Shown one piece after another: positions 26,878-36,212 of a DNA stretch of 64,000 bases. A model generated the notes under the pieces. That model did no database searches and was not told the origin of the DNA. It was given only the letters and a program-made list of their open reading frames with translations. The stretch covers positions 2,976,001 to 3,040,000 of the forward strand of contig NZ_CP060789.1 in the NCBI RefSeq assembly GCF_014489575.1, in the 5' to 3' direction. Within the stretch, counting starts at the first letter, position 1. Each line of letters opens with the position of its first letter. The position numbers and the translations under genes are program-made. This DNA comes from Tessaracoccus defluvii (lineage in GTDB: Bacteria; Actinomycetota; Actinomycetes; Propionibacteriales; Propionibacteriaceae).

Positions 26878-27650
26878 TCAGGCGGCAGCACCGTTGCGGG
26901 CCGCGGCCCGGAGCACCGCCAGAGCCTTCCTGGCGCGGTACTGCACCTGGTCCGCGGTATGACCCGGCTCCACCACCTGCAGGCACGCCGCCCGGGCCGT
27001 CAGGCCGGCGCTCCCCGCGCGGGGATCCCGTCATCGGTCGCGGTCACCGCCAACGCCACGAGCAGGTCCATGTCCTCACGGCTCAGCCCGGCCTCGCTCA
27101 ACGCCCACCAGTACACGTCGCTGCTCTTCAAGGCGTCCCGGTCCTGGTCCCGCGCTATCCGCTCCAACACCTCCGGAGTGACCGCAGCCCGCTCACGCCA
27201 CACCCGCTCGGCCGACTGCCCCCAGCCGAACTCCCGATCCAACGCCCGTCCGACCCGTCGAGCCACTCCCTGCGGTATCCACCCCTTCAACGGGTCGTCC
27301 CACGGATACTCAGCCACCTCGGCCCATAGGTACCCGGCCGCCACGTCCTCCACATGGCGCGCGTCCTGCGTGTTGCGGGAACGGGTCGCCACCACTGCCT
27401 CACACGCTGGCAGCAGCAGATGCACCAGCACCGCGGTGGCGTCCAGCCGAGAGTCATCGAGCCGAGTCAACCGCCCCAGCGCCAACAGAACCTCCCGATC
27501 CTCCCGCCACTCAGCCTCGCCCCGCCACGTCGCCACATCACGGCACGACCCGAACCGCGACAACACCGGCTCACCACTCGTCCACACCCCCCAACGCTCA
27601 TCCGCGGCATCCAGAAGGGAATCGATGTTCAAGGCGGCGCGCACGCTCAT
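26878..27650 (-). CDS. Sigma-70-like protein heading the T4SS operon (frameshifted in this sequence)
   Basis: As written, the first frame stops at 27000, but one extra base in the C-run at 27013-27016 continues the protein through GLTARAACLQVVEPG...RARKALAVLRAA to a stop at 26878, about 257 residues. The middle (VAAGYLWAEVAEYPW, VARRVGRALDREFG) resembles sigma region 2 of the divergent sigma-like proteins found on actinobacterial mobile elements, and the restored C-terminus resembles a region-4 helix-turn-helix. It probably controls the conjugation operon. GAAAGG precedes the ATG. Confidence 0.6.
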
Positions 27651-27690
27651 CTCGAGGTCCTTTCACGTAGGTTCACACCGCAGAACCTCG
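27651..27690 (-). promoter_or_regulatory. Inverted repeat upstream of the T4SS operon
   Basis: AGGTTC (27669-27674) and GAACCT (27683-27688) form a 6-bp inverted repeat with an 8-base spacer about 20 bases upstream of the sigma-like gene. It is placed where an operator or promoter element would be. Short and therefore uncertain. Confidence 0.35.
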
Positions 27691-28240
27691 CGCCCTCGCA
27701 TCCCCCTTTCCCTACCCCCGATGGCCCGGCACGCCCTGAGGAATCTCGTGACCCGCTGCTGACTAGGGCCGACAGACCTACCCCAGTTGCCCTCGACAGA
27801 GACACCAGTGCGAGCAATTCTGGAAAGCTATCGATCGATCGGGCCCGATGGCCGCGCCGACCGGTCCGGGTCCGCCACCTTCCCCTCAGCGAAACCGAGG
27901 ACGATTGGCTCTTGACTCATCTCGACAAGCTCGTCGCCTTGTTCCGACGCCATAGCGTCGAGTGAGTTCTGCAATCTGGCCTGGCAAACCTCCGGAGAAC
28001 TTTCATCGCGCATGGAACTGGGATGAGAGTCGGGTGCGTCACGATGGGGCCGCCCGGAGAGCCGGCTACGGCATGTTCTGCCGCTGACGGGGTGGCTGCG
28101 AGCCACGCGCCCATACAAAGCGGCGTCGAGCCAAGGACTCGATATGCCACATGCCCGCCTCGACGAGTTCCTCGGTAACGACGACAATAGGGATGTCGCG
28201 CCAGCCAGCGTCGGCCGCCAGTTCCCAAGGAGGGACGAAC
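27691..28240. other. 550-base tract without a convincing gene
   Basis: Only short, weak reading frames occur here. A 61-codon minus-strand frame beginning near 28012 (MRDESSPEVCQARLQNSLDA) and a minus-strand piece near 28060-28240 (WELAADAGWRDIPIVVV) look somewhat protein-like but lack ribosome sites; they may be remnants. The tract separates the T4SS operon from the plus-strand TM2 gene and should contain both promoters. Confidence 0.4.
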
Positions 28241-29287
28241 GTGTCCACCAGTCTCCCACCACCGCCACCGCCTCCCGGGAGCACGCCACCCCCGCACGGC
28301 AGCGTCCCACCGTCCCCGCGGTGGGTCTCTCAGCCAGCCCCACCACCACCGCCGCCATCGCCTCAGCCGATCGGCATCGTTCCCGAACCCCCCAGGTTCG
28401 CGGAAGATTCCAACGCCGAGGGCGCCAAAGACTTCGTCGTGACGGTACTGCTGTCGTTCTTCCTTGGCATGTTCGGGGCCGACCGGTTCTACCTGGGGAA
28501 GACGCGATCAGGAGTCTGGAAGTTGGTCACATTCGGTGGGTTCGGCTACTGGTGGCTTTTCGACCTCGTCTTGACTCTCATCGGGCGTCAGCGAGACGCG
28601 GCAGGGCATCGCTTGCAGGGCTACGGCGCGTACAAATGGACGGTCTGGATCCTCGCCGGCTCAGTATTCGCCGCCTCCGTGATCGCTGGCCTCATAGGGG
28701 CCGTGTGGACCATCGCCACGGGCGCGGACACCGAATCGGCCTCCACGTCGATGACGGCGCTCATGTTCCCCCTCGCTGCGGGCATCGCGGTCCTTGCCTT
28801 CCGCTACCGGCGCCGCCGATCGGGGCCAAAGCCCGTCCAGGCTCCCGCACACCCGCGAGATCCCCTGCCGCCCAAGATCCGAACGCACGTGGAGAAGCTG
28901 TCCGCGCTGCGACAGGCGTACGTGCTGCAGGCTGCAGCCGGAACGGACGCCGCCGCCCCATTCGTGAGCCAGATCGAGTCGCTGATCCAGAACGTGACTG
29001 AGCTGTTCCGGCGCCTCGGCAGCAAGGCGGACGCTTCACAGCGCGCCTACGCCGTGACCGAGTACGACGACGTGCTTTCCAAGCTCGCTGGCGCACTCGA
29101 TAGGGATTACATCCTCGACGTCCTCATGAATCCCAGGTTCTGGGATAACCCCGCGGAACGAGTCGCCAGCGTCCAAGGCGCGCTACGGGCGGTGGACCGA
29201 CAGCTGGTCGACAACATCCGGCAAGTGAATGCGGATCGGGGTCTAGAGTTCCAGGTCGGTGTCGAGGGGATCCGCGACATGCGTTAG
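28241..29287 (+). CDS. TM2-domain membrane protein with proline-rich N-terminus
   Basis: 348 residues from GTG 28241, served by AAGGAGGG. About 65 residues rich in Pro precede a TM2 domain (about residues 65-115: LLSFFLGMFGADRFYLGK ... WWLFDLVL). Two more membrane segments follow, then a soluble helical domain of about 160 residues. TM2 proteins are usually small membrane proteins of unknown function; the long helical tail is additional. The next gene, on the other strand, encodes DUF2510 repeats, a domain often linked to TM2 proteins in Actinobacteria. Confidence 0.8.
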   Translation: MSTSLPPPPPPPGSTPPPHGSVPPSPRWVSQPAPPPPPPSPQPIGIVPEPPRFAEDSNAEGAKDFVVTVLLSFFLGMFGADRFYLGKTRSGVWKLVTFGGFGYWWLFDLVLTLIGRQRDAAGHRLQGYGAYKWTVWILAGSVFAASVIAGLIGAVWTIATGADTESASTSMTALMFPLAAGIAVLAFRYRRRRSGPKPVQAPAHPRDPLPPKIRTHVEKLSALRQAYVLQAAAGTDAAAPFVSQIESLIQNVTELFRRLGSKADASQRAYAVTEYDDVLSKLAGALDRDYILDVLMNPRFWDNPAERVASVQGALRAVDRQLVDNIRQVNADRGLEFQVGVEGIRDMR

Positions 29288-29324
29288 GGGACCCGGCTCA
29301 AAGGCGCCGGACTAAGCGCTGCGG

Positions 29325-30446
29325 TCAGGCGTAGTACTCGGTCCAGCGTTGGCCGTCCCACCACCGTTGCCGTCCCGCTCCGTCGTTGTACCAGCCTGCT
29401 GGAGTCGAGGGGAGCGGCTCCGCGAGGGCACCCCGCTGCGCGATTGCGCGCGGCTGCACGGCGTTCGGGGCGAACTCCGCCGCATCGGTCCACGCCTGCC
29501 CGTTCCACCATCTCTGGTAGCCCGAGCCGTCGTCGTACCAGCCTGGGGTGGCGGCGCTGACGACTTGGCTGTTCAGGCCGGGGTCGGCTGCGAGTGTCCG
29601 GTCGAGTTGGGCGGAGAACTGCTGCGGCGTGAGCTTCTGGAGCTCGGCTTGCCACATGAGCAGTTCGGCGTCTGCATCCTCGATGCGCGCCTGGGATAGG
29701 GACCTCCACTGCATCTCGCTGATCGAGCGGGCGATGATCATTGTGCGGACGCGTTCCTGCCACTCCGCTTTGGTCATCGTGATCGACCCTGGCGAGGGGG
29801 ACACCACGCTGTGCGAGCGCTGCTCCCAGGTGTGGGGCTCGGGGGATCTCGTCACGGTAGTGTGCAAGGGCTGGAAGACCCCCGTCCACATGTGCCCGTC
29901 CCACCAGCGCTCGCGTCCGGAGCCATCGTCGTACCAGCCCGCGGGAGCCCCGACTCGGGGGTTTCCTACATGCACGTGCTCTGTCCACGCCTGCCCGTCC
30001 CACCAGCGCAGGCGATCCTGTCCGACGTCGTACCATCCCGCGGGTGCGGACACTGGCGGAGTCGCGACCGTAGAGGCTGACGCGTCCATGCTGCCGAGAG
30101 GCTCCGCAGGCAGTTCGTGGGCGCGGTCTTGCCGGCGCCTAGAGGCGCCCACAACTGCGACAGCGACCAGCCCGGCGACACCGAGCAGGCCAAGGACGAG
30201 CCCGCCGGCATCGACATCCGAACCGGTGGATCCCGTGACGCTAGCGTCGTCGTCGTAGTCCTCATCGTCGTACAACTTTGCGTGCGTGATGAGCTTGTTG
30301 TCGGCGTCCCGAACCAGCGCACTCTTGGCGCCGGGGGTGTCTCGGTCGCCCGACAGTTCGCCATCGTCGGGGTATTCGACCCACATCTTCTTGCGCGCCA
30401 CCGAAACCTCCGCTGCTGGAGACGCGATGCACGTCTGAACTGACAT
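29325..30446 (-). CDS. Membrane protein with four DUF2510 repeats
   Basis: 373 residues. An acidic N-terminal region (WVEYPDDGELSGD), one membrane segment at about residues 80-100, then four copies of the DUF2510 motif of the form PAGWY-D-G-RWWDGQAWT, near residues 133, 163, 298 and 350. A helical region of about 100 residues separates repeats two and three. DUF2510 is a short Trp-rich module common in actinobacterial membrane proteins and has no established function. The gene converges with the TM2 gene 37 bases away. Confidence 0.85.
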   Translation of the reverse strand: MSVQTCIASPAAEVSVARKKMWVEYPDDGELSGDRDTPGAKSALVRDADNKLITHAKLYDDEDYDDDASVTGSTGSDVDAGGLVLGLLGVAGLVAVAVVGASRRRQDRAHELPAEPLGSMDASASTVATPPVSAPAGWYDVGQDRLRWWDGQAWTEHVHVGNPRVGAPAGWYDDGSGRERWWDGHMWTGVFQPLHTTVTRSPEPHTWEQRSHSVVSPSPGSITMTKAEWQERVRTMIIARSISEMQWRSLSQARIEDADAELLMWQAELQKLTPQQFSAQLDRTLAADPGLNSQVVSAATPGWYDDGSGYQRWWNGQAWTDAAEFAPNAVQPRAIAQRGALAEPLPSTPAGWYNDGAGRQRWWDGQRWTEYYA

Positions 30447-30479
30447 GATCGTGGTTCGATCGTAAGCCCTTGGCTGCGG

Positions 30480-31022
30480 AATCGCAGCGCAGAAGTGAGC
30501 CCCGGATTGTCATGCGCCGGCGGTCCTACTTCCTGATCGCCCTCACACTGGCCGCTCAGTCCAGCAGCTTCGCCGTTCCACACTCCTTTGCGGAGCCCGG
30601 CGTGCGACAGAACAGCCGGCGTCACGCCCTTGTCCTCGACCAGCCAATTCGGCGGCCGTACTGTGCTGCGCGACCGACTCGCATCCGTGAACTCACGCAG
30701 ATCAGCGCAGTGGTCACGCGAGGCATGATCGGGCATCGATCTTCCGACCGCAAGAAGTCTGCGGACGTTCTGCTCCATGGGGGCGTGTCGGCGGCCTCCC
30801 TTCGTCGTGAGCCGCGCGAGTAGTTCAAGTAGTGTGCGCCACTCATTGATCAGCGTCCCGCCCTCTATGGGTCCGCGGCCACCGCCGTGACGATCGGCGC
30901 GGTTCAGGTAGAACAGGATGTCGGCAAGGCGCTCGGGCGGTGTCCGAAAACCTGGCATAGCCGTCATAACGGTGGGCCCACTCGATCTGCTTGCGCAGCA
31001 GCCGCTCGAAGTCACCAACCAT
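30480..31022 (-). CDS. Possible hypothetical gene, ends uncertain and frameshifted
   Basis: From ATG 31022 the minus strand reads MVGDFERLLRKQIEWAHRYD, then continues in another frame after the G-run at 30935-30937 as ERLADILFYLNRADRHGG and INEWRTLLELLARL. This shift needs one base fewer, unlike the other frameshifts in the window. The first 130 residues look protein-like and helical; further on the coding character fades and no clear stop is seen before the DUF2510 gene. The 3' limit given is only approximate. A plus-strand frame at 30470-30823 is the alternative, but is no better supported. Confidence 0.3.
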
Positions 31023-31083
31023 GCAACCGACCGCCTACACCACGCCACGAGCTGGGCTCTGATCATGTGGCAATATCGGCTGA

Positions 31084-31841
31084 GTGTCGAGCCGTCTTGC
31101 CGCCGTCGAGTTCTGGGACAGGGAGATCGGTTTGTGGGTGAAGGGTAACCATCGCCTACACCCCGACCTCGAGCGCTGGCGTGCGACCTATTCCGGTCGG
31201 GGAGCCGGCACCGTGGACATGACCGTGATGCCCGAGCCGTACATCGGATCGCTGGCCGGCTCGGCCACACCAGCCCTAGTCATGCTTGGACTCAATCCCG
31301 GGGCGCCTGCGCCAGCGTTCCAAAGCATGGACGGCATCTACACCCAACGTGTCCGCGAAACGTCTTACAGCAACTGGGCCAGCAGCGGCCCCTACACCGA
31401 CGCCACGTGGCAACAGGCCCATGGACGCAACCGCTACCACCACAACCGGCTCGCGTTCGCTCGACGACTGCACAACGACGACACGATCCAGAACCACGAT
31501 CTTCTCTACATCGAGCTCTATCCGTTCCACTCCAAGGCCGTCACCGCCGCGATCACTCCCCCGCCGACCTGCTCACCCGGTTCATCCTCGATCCCATCAG
31601 CGAGCTCGAGACTCCATTTGTCTTCGCCTTCGGCAAGCCCTGGCTTCGGGCCGCCTCACGCCTCGGACTCAGCGACGGGAACCAACTGCCAGTCAATTGG
31701 GCAACCGCCAGCCGCACAGCCCACATGTTCCCGCTGATCCGCAACCAGCGGCTGGTAGTCATCACCCAGGCCGGCTACGCCGGTCCACCCGGCGCCACCG
31801 ACACCGAGGCGCTGGCCGCAGCGCTGCACAGCCAGGCCTAA
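31084..31841 (+). CDS. Uncharacterised protein with uracil-DNA-glycosylase-like motif (frameshifted in this sequence)
   Basis: GTG 31084 opens a frame that, with one more C in the run at 31558-31562, continues as TPPADLLTRFILDPISELE to a stop at 31841, about 252 residues. The ALVMLGLNPGAP segment near residue 62 is like the GxNPG active-site motif of the uracil-DNA glycosylase superfamily, and the following YTQR...NWA spacing is compatible. A DNA-repair or nucleotide-sensing role is possible but not shown. No close neighbour forms an operon with it. Confidence 0.55.
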
Positions 31842-32111
31842 ACAGCGGAACCTCACGACCAACGCGCCCCGGCGCGGAGCCACCACACAGCAGAGTGGCG
31901 CTGCCCCGTGTGATGCCCAACCCACTCCTTGTGAGCGTCATCGCTCAGAAACGGGTCGAGGGCAACAGACCTTGACTGGCTCAAGCAAGAGGACAGTGCT
32001 CGGGCATAACCACTGTTGACGACGCCCGAACTTGATGCCGTAACGACGGGGTGGTCAGAGTCATCACCCCGCACGGCGATTCTTGCTCGGTTCCCGCAGG
32101 CGGATGAGTGG
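31842..32111. other. 270-base tract without a gene
   Basis: Only short frames are found. No repeat or hairpin of note was seen, so it probably holds the 3' ends of the two convergent genes on either side. Confidence 0.4.
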
Positions 32112-32369
32112 TTACCCATGCGTCGCGACAGCAGAATTCTGGGCACTGCTAGCGGTGACGTGCCAGCCCCCGCATGACTCACACTCGTAGGCGCGGACCT
32201 CGCATCGTCTCGTAGTGGCGCCGAGCAGGCATGCCCGTGTCCGCGCGTTGGCGGCGGCGTGCAGAAAGCAGATCGCCTCGGCGTGATCTCTGAAGCGCCT
32301 CTTCCCGTACCGCGGGCACACTTGGTGAATCCGTCGGGCTGCGCGCCGTCGAGTCTTCGATGTCATCAT
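32112..32369 (-). CDS. Small zinc-ribbon-like protein
   Basis: 85 residues, basic. Pairs of Cys occur as VCPRYGKRRF near the N-terminus and AYECESCGGWHVTA near the C-terminus, a pattern common to small proteins on actinobacterial plasmids and phages. The role is unknown; nucleic-acid binding is likely from the charge and the metal-ligand pattern. Confidence 0.65.
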   Translation of the reverse strand: MMTSKTRRRAARRIHQVCPRYGKRRFRDHAEAICFLHAAANARTRACLLGATTRRCEVRAYECESCGGWHVTASSAQNSAVATHG

Positions 32370-32540
32370 TCTTCCCCCGTCAAGGACCTGCCCACCTCAG
32401 AACGCCCGGAAGCCCCGTACAGCGCTACATGGGTCTGTGCGCTGAGGAACAAGACAACTGGGAGAGCGTTTAGGGACTCGCGGCTACGATTTCCAGTGCA
32501 TCAAAATCGAAACGTCGGCCCCTACCTGAGCATCGCAACG

Positions 32541-32572
32541 AACGGCCCGCCCCCCTATGGGGACGGGCCGTT
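32541..32572 (-). terminator. Terminator hairpin after the NhaC gene
   Basis: AACGGCCCG (32541-32549) pairs with CGGGCCGTT (32564-32572), extended by a run of C and G around a short loop. It lies 17 bases beyond the NhaC stop codon on the minus strand. The U-tail is weak, as is usual in high-GC genomes. Confidence 0.7.
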
Positions 32573-32588
32573 CATCGTCGGTTGTTGA

Positions 32589-34106
32589 TCAGGCGTTGAT
32601 GGCTGCCTGTGGGTTGTTGAGGAACATGTCCTGCTCCGCTGGGGTGATGCGCTTGATTCCCAGACCCGTGAAGGCCCAGATGGCGGCGAAGATCATGCCT
32701 GCCCAGTTGAGAACTGCCCACGGTGCGTAATCGAGAGTCGCGACACCGAGCGTCCCAGCCATGTATGCGCCGGCTGCAGTCCATGGGATGAGCGTCTCGG
32801 TGACGGTGACCGAGTCCTCCAGTGTGCGCGAAAGCACCTTGGGGTGCAGGCCACGTTTGATGTAAGCCTCGCGTAGCATCTCACCGGGCATGACGATGGA
32901 GACCTGGCCGTTGCAGGTGGTCGCGATGGTCACCAGACAAATGGCGATGGTGGACAGGATGAGACTCGACGTGGACTTGGCCACGTTCATCAGCTTCTCC
33001 ACGATGAGGTCGAGAGCCCCGGTGCGGGCCACCACGCCGGCGAAAGACAGGGCGCAGAAGGCGATCAGCAACGTACCCATCATCGAGCTCATGCCTCCCC
33101 GCTCCAGGAGGCGCGAGACCTCAGCCGGGGCGCCGCTGGCGTCCAGTCCGATCGCCTCGAGCATGCTGAGGTCAAAGCCACTGAGGGTGGCCTGCACCGC
33201 GTTGGCGAAGGTTTGACCTTGGAAGATGACGGCGTTGATGAGCGCCACGACCGAGGCCAAGATCATCACGGGCACCGTGGGTTTGCGCATCATCGAGCCC
33301 ACGAGCACGATCAGCAGCGGCAACAGCAGCAGGACATTCCAGTTGAAGGCCTGGTCGAGGAACCCGTTGATCAGCGAGACGGATTCGAGGTTTCCACCAG
33401 CCCCAGCCGCACTCCGCCCAGCCGTGGCGAAGACCACGATGCTCAGCAGATAGGCGGGACCGGTGGTCCAGATCATGTTGCCGATGTGGGTGTAGAGGTT
33501 CACCCCGGTCGTCAGTGCGGCCAGGTTCGTGGTGTCGGACAGGGGCGACATCTTGTCGCCGAAATAGGCACCCGCCACGACGGCACCTGCGACCAGCGCA
33601 AGGTTGGCGTCGAGGCCGATGGCCACGCCCATGAAGGCGACACCAATGGTGCCGGCCGAACCCCAGGACGTGCCAGTGGCGAGCGACACAATCGAGGTGA
33701 CCAGGAGGGCCGTCAGTGCCAGCCACTCGGGTGAGATGATCTCCAGCCCGTAGTAGATGATCATCGGGATGGTGCCGCCAATCATCCACGCCCCAATGAG
33801 GAAGCCGACGGAGATGAGGATGAGGAAGGCGGGCATGACCTTGGCGAGCTTCTCCGAGATCGCGGCCATGATTTCGTCGAAGGACCAACCCAAATAGATG
33901 GCTACAAAGCCAGCCACGAATGTCGCGGCCACGATGAGGGGTTCCGCGGCCAGCCCCAGCCAGATGTAACCAACGGCTAGGAAGACGACCATTGCCGCGA
34001 TCGGCAGGAGTGCCAACCCAAGGGTTGGCACTCGTCTGGTCTTCGTCGTTCCGGGTTCGGGCGCGGACGGATGGTCGATGAACGGGTCGTTGACCTCAGC
34101 GGACAT
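32589..34106 (-). CDS. nhaC: NhaC-family sodium/proton antiporter
   Basis: 505 residues with about eleven membrane segments. Typical NhaC features are TGTSWGSAGTIGVAF near residue 145, FGDKMSPLSDTTNLAA near residue 183, and TVTETLIPWTAAGAYM near residue 435. NhaC relatives exchange Na+ for H+, and some carry metabolite pairs such as malate/lactate. The gene follows a PLP C-S lyase gene 42 bases upstream in the same operon, a pairing that suggests transport of an amino-acid-related compound or pH and sodium control linked to that enzyme. Confidence 0.85.
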   Translation of the reverse strand: MSAEVNDPFIDHPSAPEPGTTKTRRVPTLGLALLPIAAMVVFLAVGYIWLGLAAEPLIVAATFVAGFVAIYLGWSFDEIMAAISEKLAKVMPAFLILISVGFLIGAWMIGGTIPMIIYYGLEIISPEWLALTALLVTSIVSLATGTSWGSAGTIGVAFMGVAIGLDANLALVAGAVVAGAYFGDKMSPLSDTTNLAALTTGVNLYTHIGNMIWTTGPAYLLSIVVFATAGRSAAGAGGNLESVSLINGFLDQAFNWNVLLLLPLLIVLVGSMMRKPTVPVMILASVVALINAVIFQGQTFANAVQATLSGFDLSMLEAIGLDASGAPAEVSRLLERGGMSSMMGTLLIAFCALSFAGVVARTGALDLIVEKLMNVAKSTSSLILSTIAICLVTIATTCNGQVSIVMPGEMLREAYIKRGLHPKVLSRTLEDSVTVTETLIPWTAAGAYMAGTLGVATLDYAPWAVLNWAGMIFAAIWAFTGLGIKRITPAEQDMFLNNPQAAINA

Positions 34107-34148
34107 GGCGGAGCTCCTTAGGGGTGGTGTAGCTGGGTAGGGGTTCTG

Positions 34149-35275
34149 TCAGACGCGGCTGAGGAGACGGTTCATTGCCTCCTCGAACTGGCTATGAGGG
34201 CAGGCCAGGTTGAACCGGAGGTAGCCTCCGTACTCAGATCCGAAGTCGGTGCCATAGCTGGGCACCACATGCGCCTCGTCCGTGATGAATCGTTTGAGAT
34301 CCTCCTCGGACCCGGCTCCCCGCGCATCGACCCAGGCGAGGAAGGTGCCCTGCGGCTCGACCAACCGAACGCCGTCGAACCGGTCGACCGTACGCCTGAG
34401 CGTCTCGAGGTTCACGGCCACGATGGCTTCCACCTCGGCCAGCCAGTCGTCGGATTCGCGGTAGGCCGCGCGTGTGGCGGCGTCGGAGAAGAAGGACGGA
34501 TTGTGGAACCCGGCGGCACGCAGCCCCGTCTCAAGGCACTCACGAAGGACGCCGTCGGGCACGATCACGTGGGTGGTTTCGAGCCCGGGAATGTTGAACG
34601 TCTTCGCCGGCGAAGTGAAGGTGAACGTGCGACCCGAGACGCTTGGCGCGACGTCGAGCAGGAAGCGATGCCGTTGACCGGGATGGGTGAAGTCGGCGTG
34701 TACGTCGTCCGACATGACGATCACGTCGTGGGCCTCCGCGCGGTCGGCCAGCCAGAGCAAGTCCTCTTCCCCCACACCTTCCCCACAGGGTTGTGAGGGT
34801 TGACGAGCAATAGGCCGGCGGCTTGGGCGAGCGCCGCATCCGTGGCGTCGCGATCGAGCTCGTAGCCATGGGGGGTCTGAATCAGGGGCACACGCACGGC
34901 CTCTCGTTGGTTGAGGCCGATCGCGTTCTCCAAGGGGCTGTAGGAGGGGGTGAACAAGACGATGCCATCGCCAGGGCGGGTGTGTGCACCCAAGATCAGC
35001 GCAACGACCTGCACGATGCGATGCGCCGCCACGATGTGCTCGCGGGGTACCGACCAGCCGTGGCGCCTGCCGAGCCATTCCACCGGGAGATCAACGTGAT
35101 CGGGGGGGAGATCGGTATAGCCGAAGAGGCCTTCAGCCGCGCGACGAGCGACTGCATCCCGGATCGCAGGGGAACACTCGATGTCCATGTCCGCCACCGA
35201 GAGCGCGATATACGGGAGTCTCTCGTCAATGGGAAGCCCATCCCATTTCGACGACTGCGTGCCTCGGCGCGCCAT
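34149..35275 (-). CDS. PLP-dependent MalY/PatB-type aminotransferase or C-S lyase (frameshifted in this sequence)
   Basis: About 376 residues once a G is added to the run at 34769-34773, joining NPHNPVGKVWG to EEDLLWLADRAEAHDVIVMS. Class-I PLP fold: the N-terminal SKWDGLP, the NPHNPVG substrate loop, SDDVHADFTHPG, and the PLP lysine in FTSPAKTFNIPG. MalY/PatB proteins cleave C-S bonds in cystathionine or cysteine conjugates. ATG 35275 is preferred over the GTG at 35281 because AAAGAGGG is well spaced from it. It forms an operon with the NhaC antiporter. Confidence 0.8.
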
Positions 35276-35429
35276 GACCACCCTCTTTGGTTCCTGTTAA
35301 AAACAAACTTGCCGCATCGTAACATCACGCCTACTGGGGGTGATGGGGGGGTCGATGTGCCAGGAGCTATACCGCCTCCCTCGGCGGTACTAGCGTGGAA
35401 GCCACGGTGCCGCGCGCCAGTGCGGCGAT

Positions 35430-35806
35430 GATCCGGTACCGGCAACAGGCTCGCCGCCGCGTCCTCGAGAGGGATCTTCCGCGGCGGGAACCACAGATCA
35501 CACTGCGCCGCGTCCCCGGCCTCCCACTCGAGCCGGTCCGCCGGGTCGACGCGCTGCTGCTCCGGACGCAACCTGGCCACGTTCTCCCTGAACCAGGTGA
35601 TCGACCCCGTTCAACCGACCCGCTCCGCCACGCACCGTCGCCGGCATGTCCGGCGTCGCGGCAAGCAGGGCCTTCACCCTCGGCTCGACTACCACAAACG
35701 ACGTCTCCGACGGGCGACGCACATACACCGGCGGCGAGGTCGACGCGACCGCCTTCACCACCGTCGTCCGCGAGATCCCCAACCGCCTGGCGATCGCCGC
35801 ATGCAT
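35430..35806 (-). pseudogene. IS21-family IstA transposase fragment, degenerate
   Basis: On the minus strand the first frame has an IstA helix-turn-helix (AIARRLGISRTTVVKAVAS), then RRPSETSFVVVEPRVKALLAATPDMPAT in order; after a frameshift near 35640 the other frame continues with ITWFRENVARLRPEQQ, AGDAAQCDLWFPPRKIPLED and stops resembling IstA soon after. An in-frame TGA replaces an expected Trp codon in between. Both ends are lost. This is a true remnant of an insertion sequence, since several kinds of lesion are present. Confidence 0.7.
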
Positions 35807-36021
35807 GGAATTACCACCGGATCTTGACTATTCCCGCGCAGTCCGCAGGGTCGGTCATCGGCCGTCACGGTCGCACCGTGCGAAAACTAGAAGAGGAAAC
35901 CGGCGCGCGAATCAGCATCGACGCTGCGGGCGCTGTCAAGATCAGCGCAGGGAGCAGAGACTCAGCGATAGTGGCCCAGCAGAGGGTTCAAGATATCGCG
36001 GCTCAACGACAGTGTCGATGA
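35806..36021 (+). pseudogene. Orphan KH-domain fragment
   Basis: The last 70 codons of a longer open frame encode a KH-type RNA-binding domain: HRILTIPAQSAGSVIGRHG, then RTVRKLEEETGARISID and a final helix. The GRHG loop fits the GxxG motif. It is most like the KH domain near the C-terminus of polynucleotide phosphorylase. The sequence upstream in the same frame is antisense to the IstA remnant, so this is probably the 3' end of a gene cut by that element. No start codon or ribosome site of its own is evident. Confidence 0.5.
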
Positions 36022-36212
36022 GACAGTCCCCTCTGAGAGACAGCTAACCTCGATCTTTCATGGCGGCCCCGATCGGGCGTTGATGGCGCCGGTGGCGTCG
36101 AGGTTGTTCTGATTCTTGCAGGTGGGTGTGACAAGACCCCGCGTGACGTCTGCGGTGCGGGTTTCCAGGCCGAGAGCTTCCATATCTAGAGGGACGTGTG
36201 CAGGCAGGAGGG

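Noticed and set aside
35395..35805. The 5' two thirds of the plus-strand frame ending in the KH domain as a real gene
   Set aside because: It is antisense to the IstA remnant and Pro/Arg/Ser-rich; only the last 70 codons match a domain.
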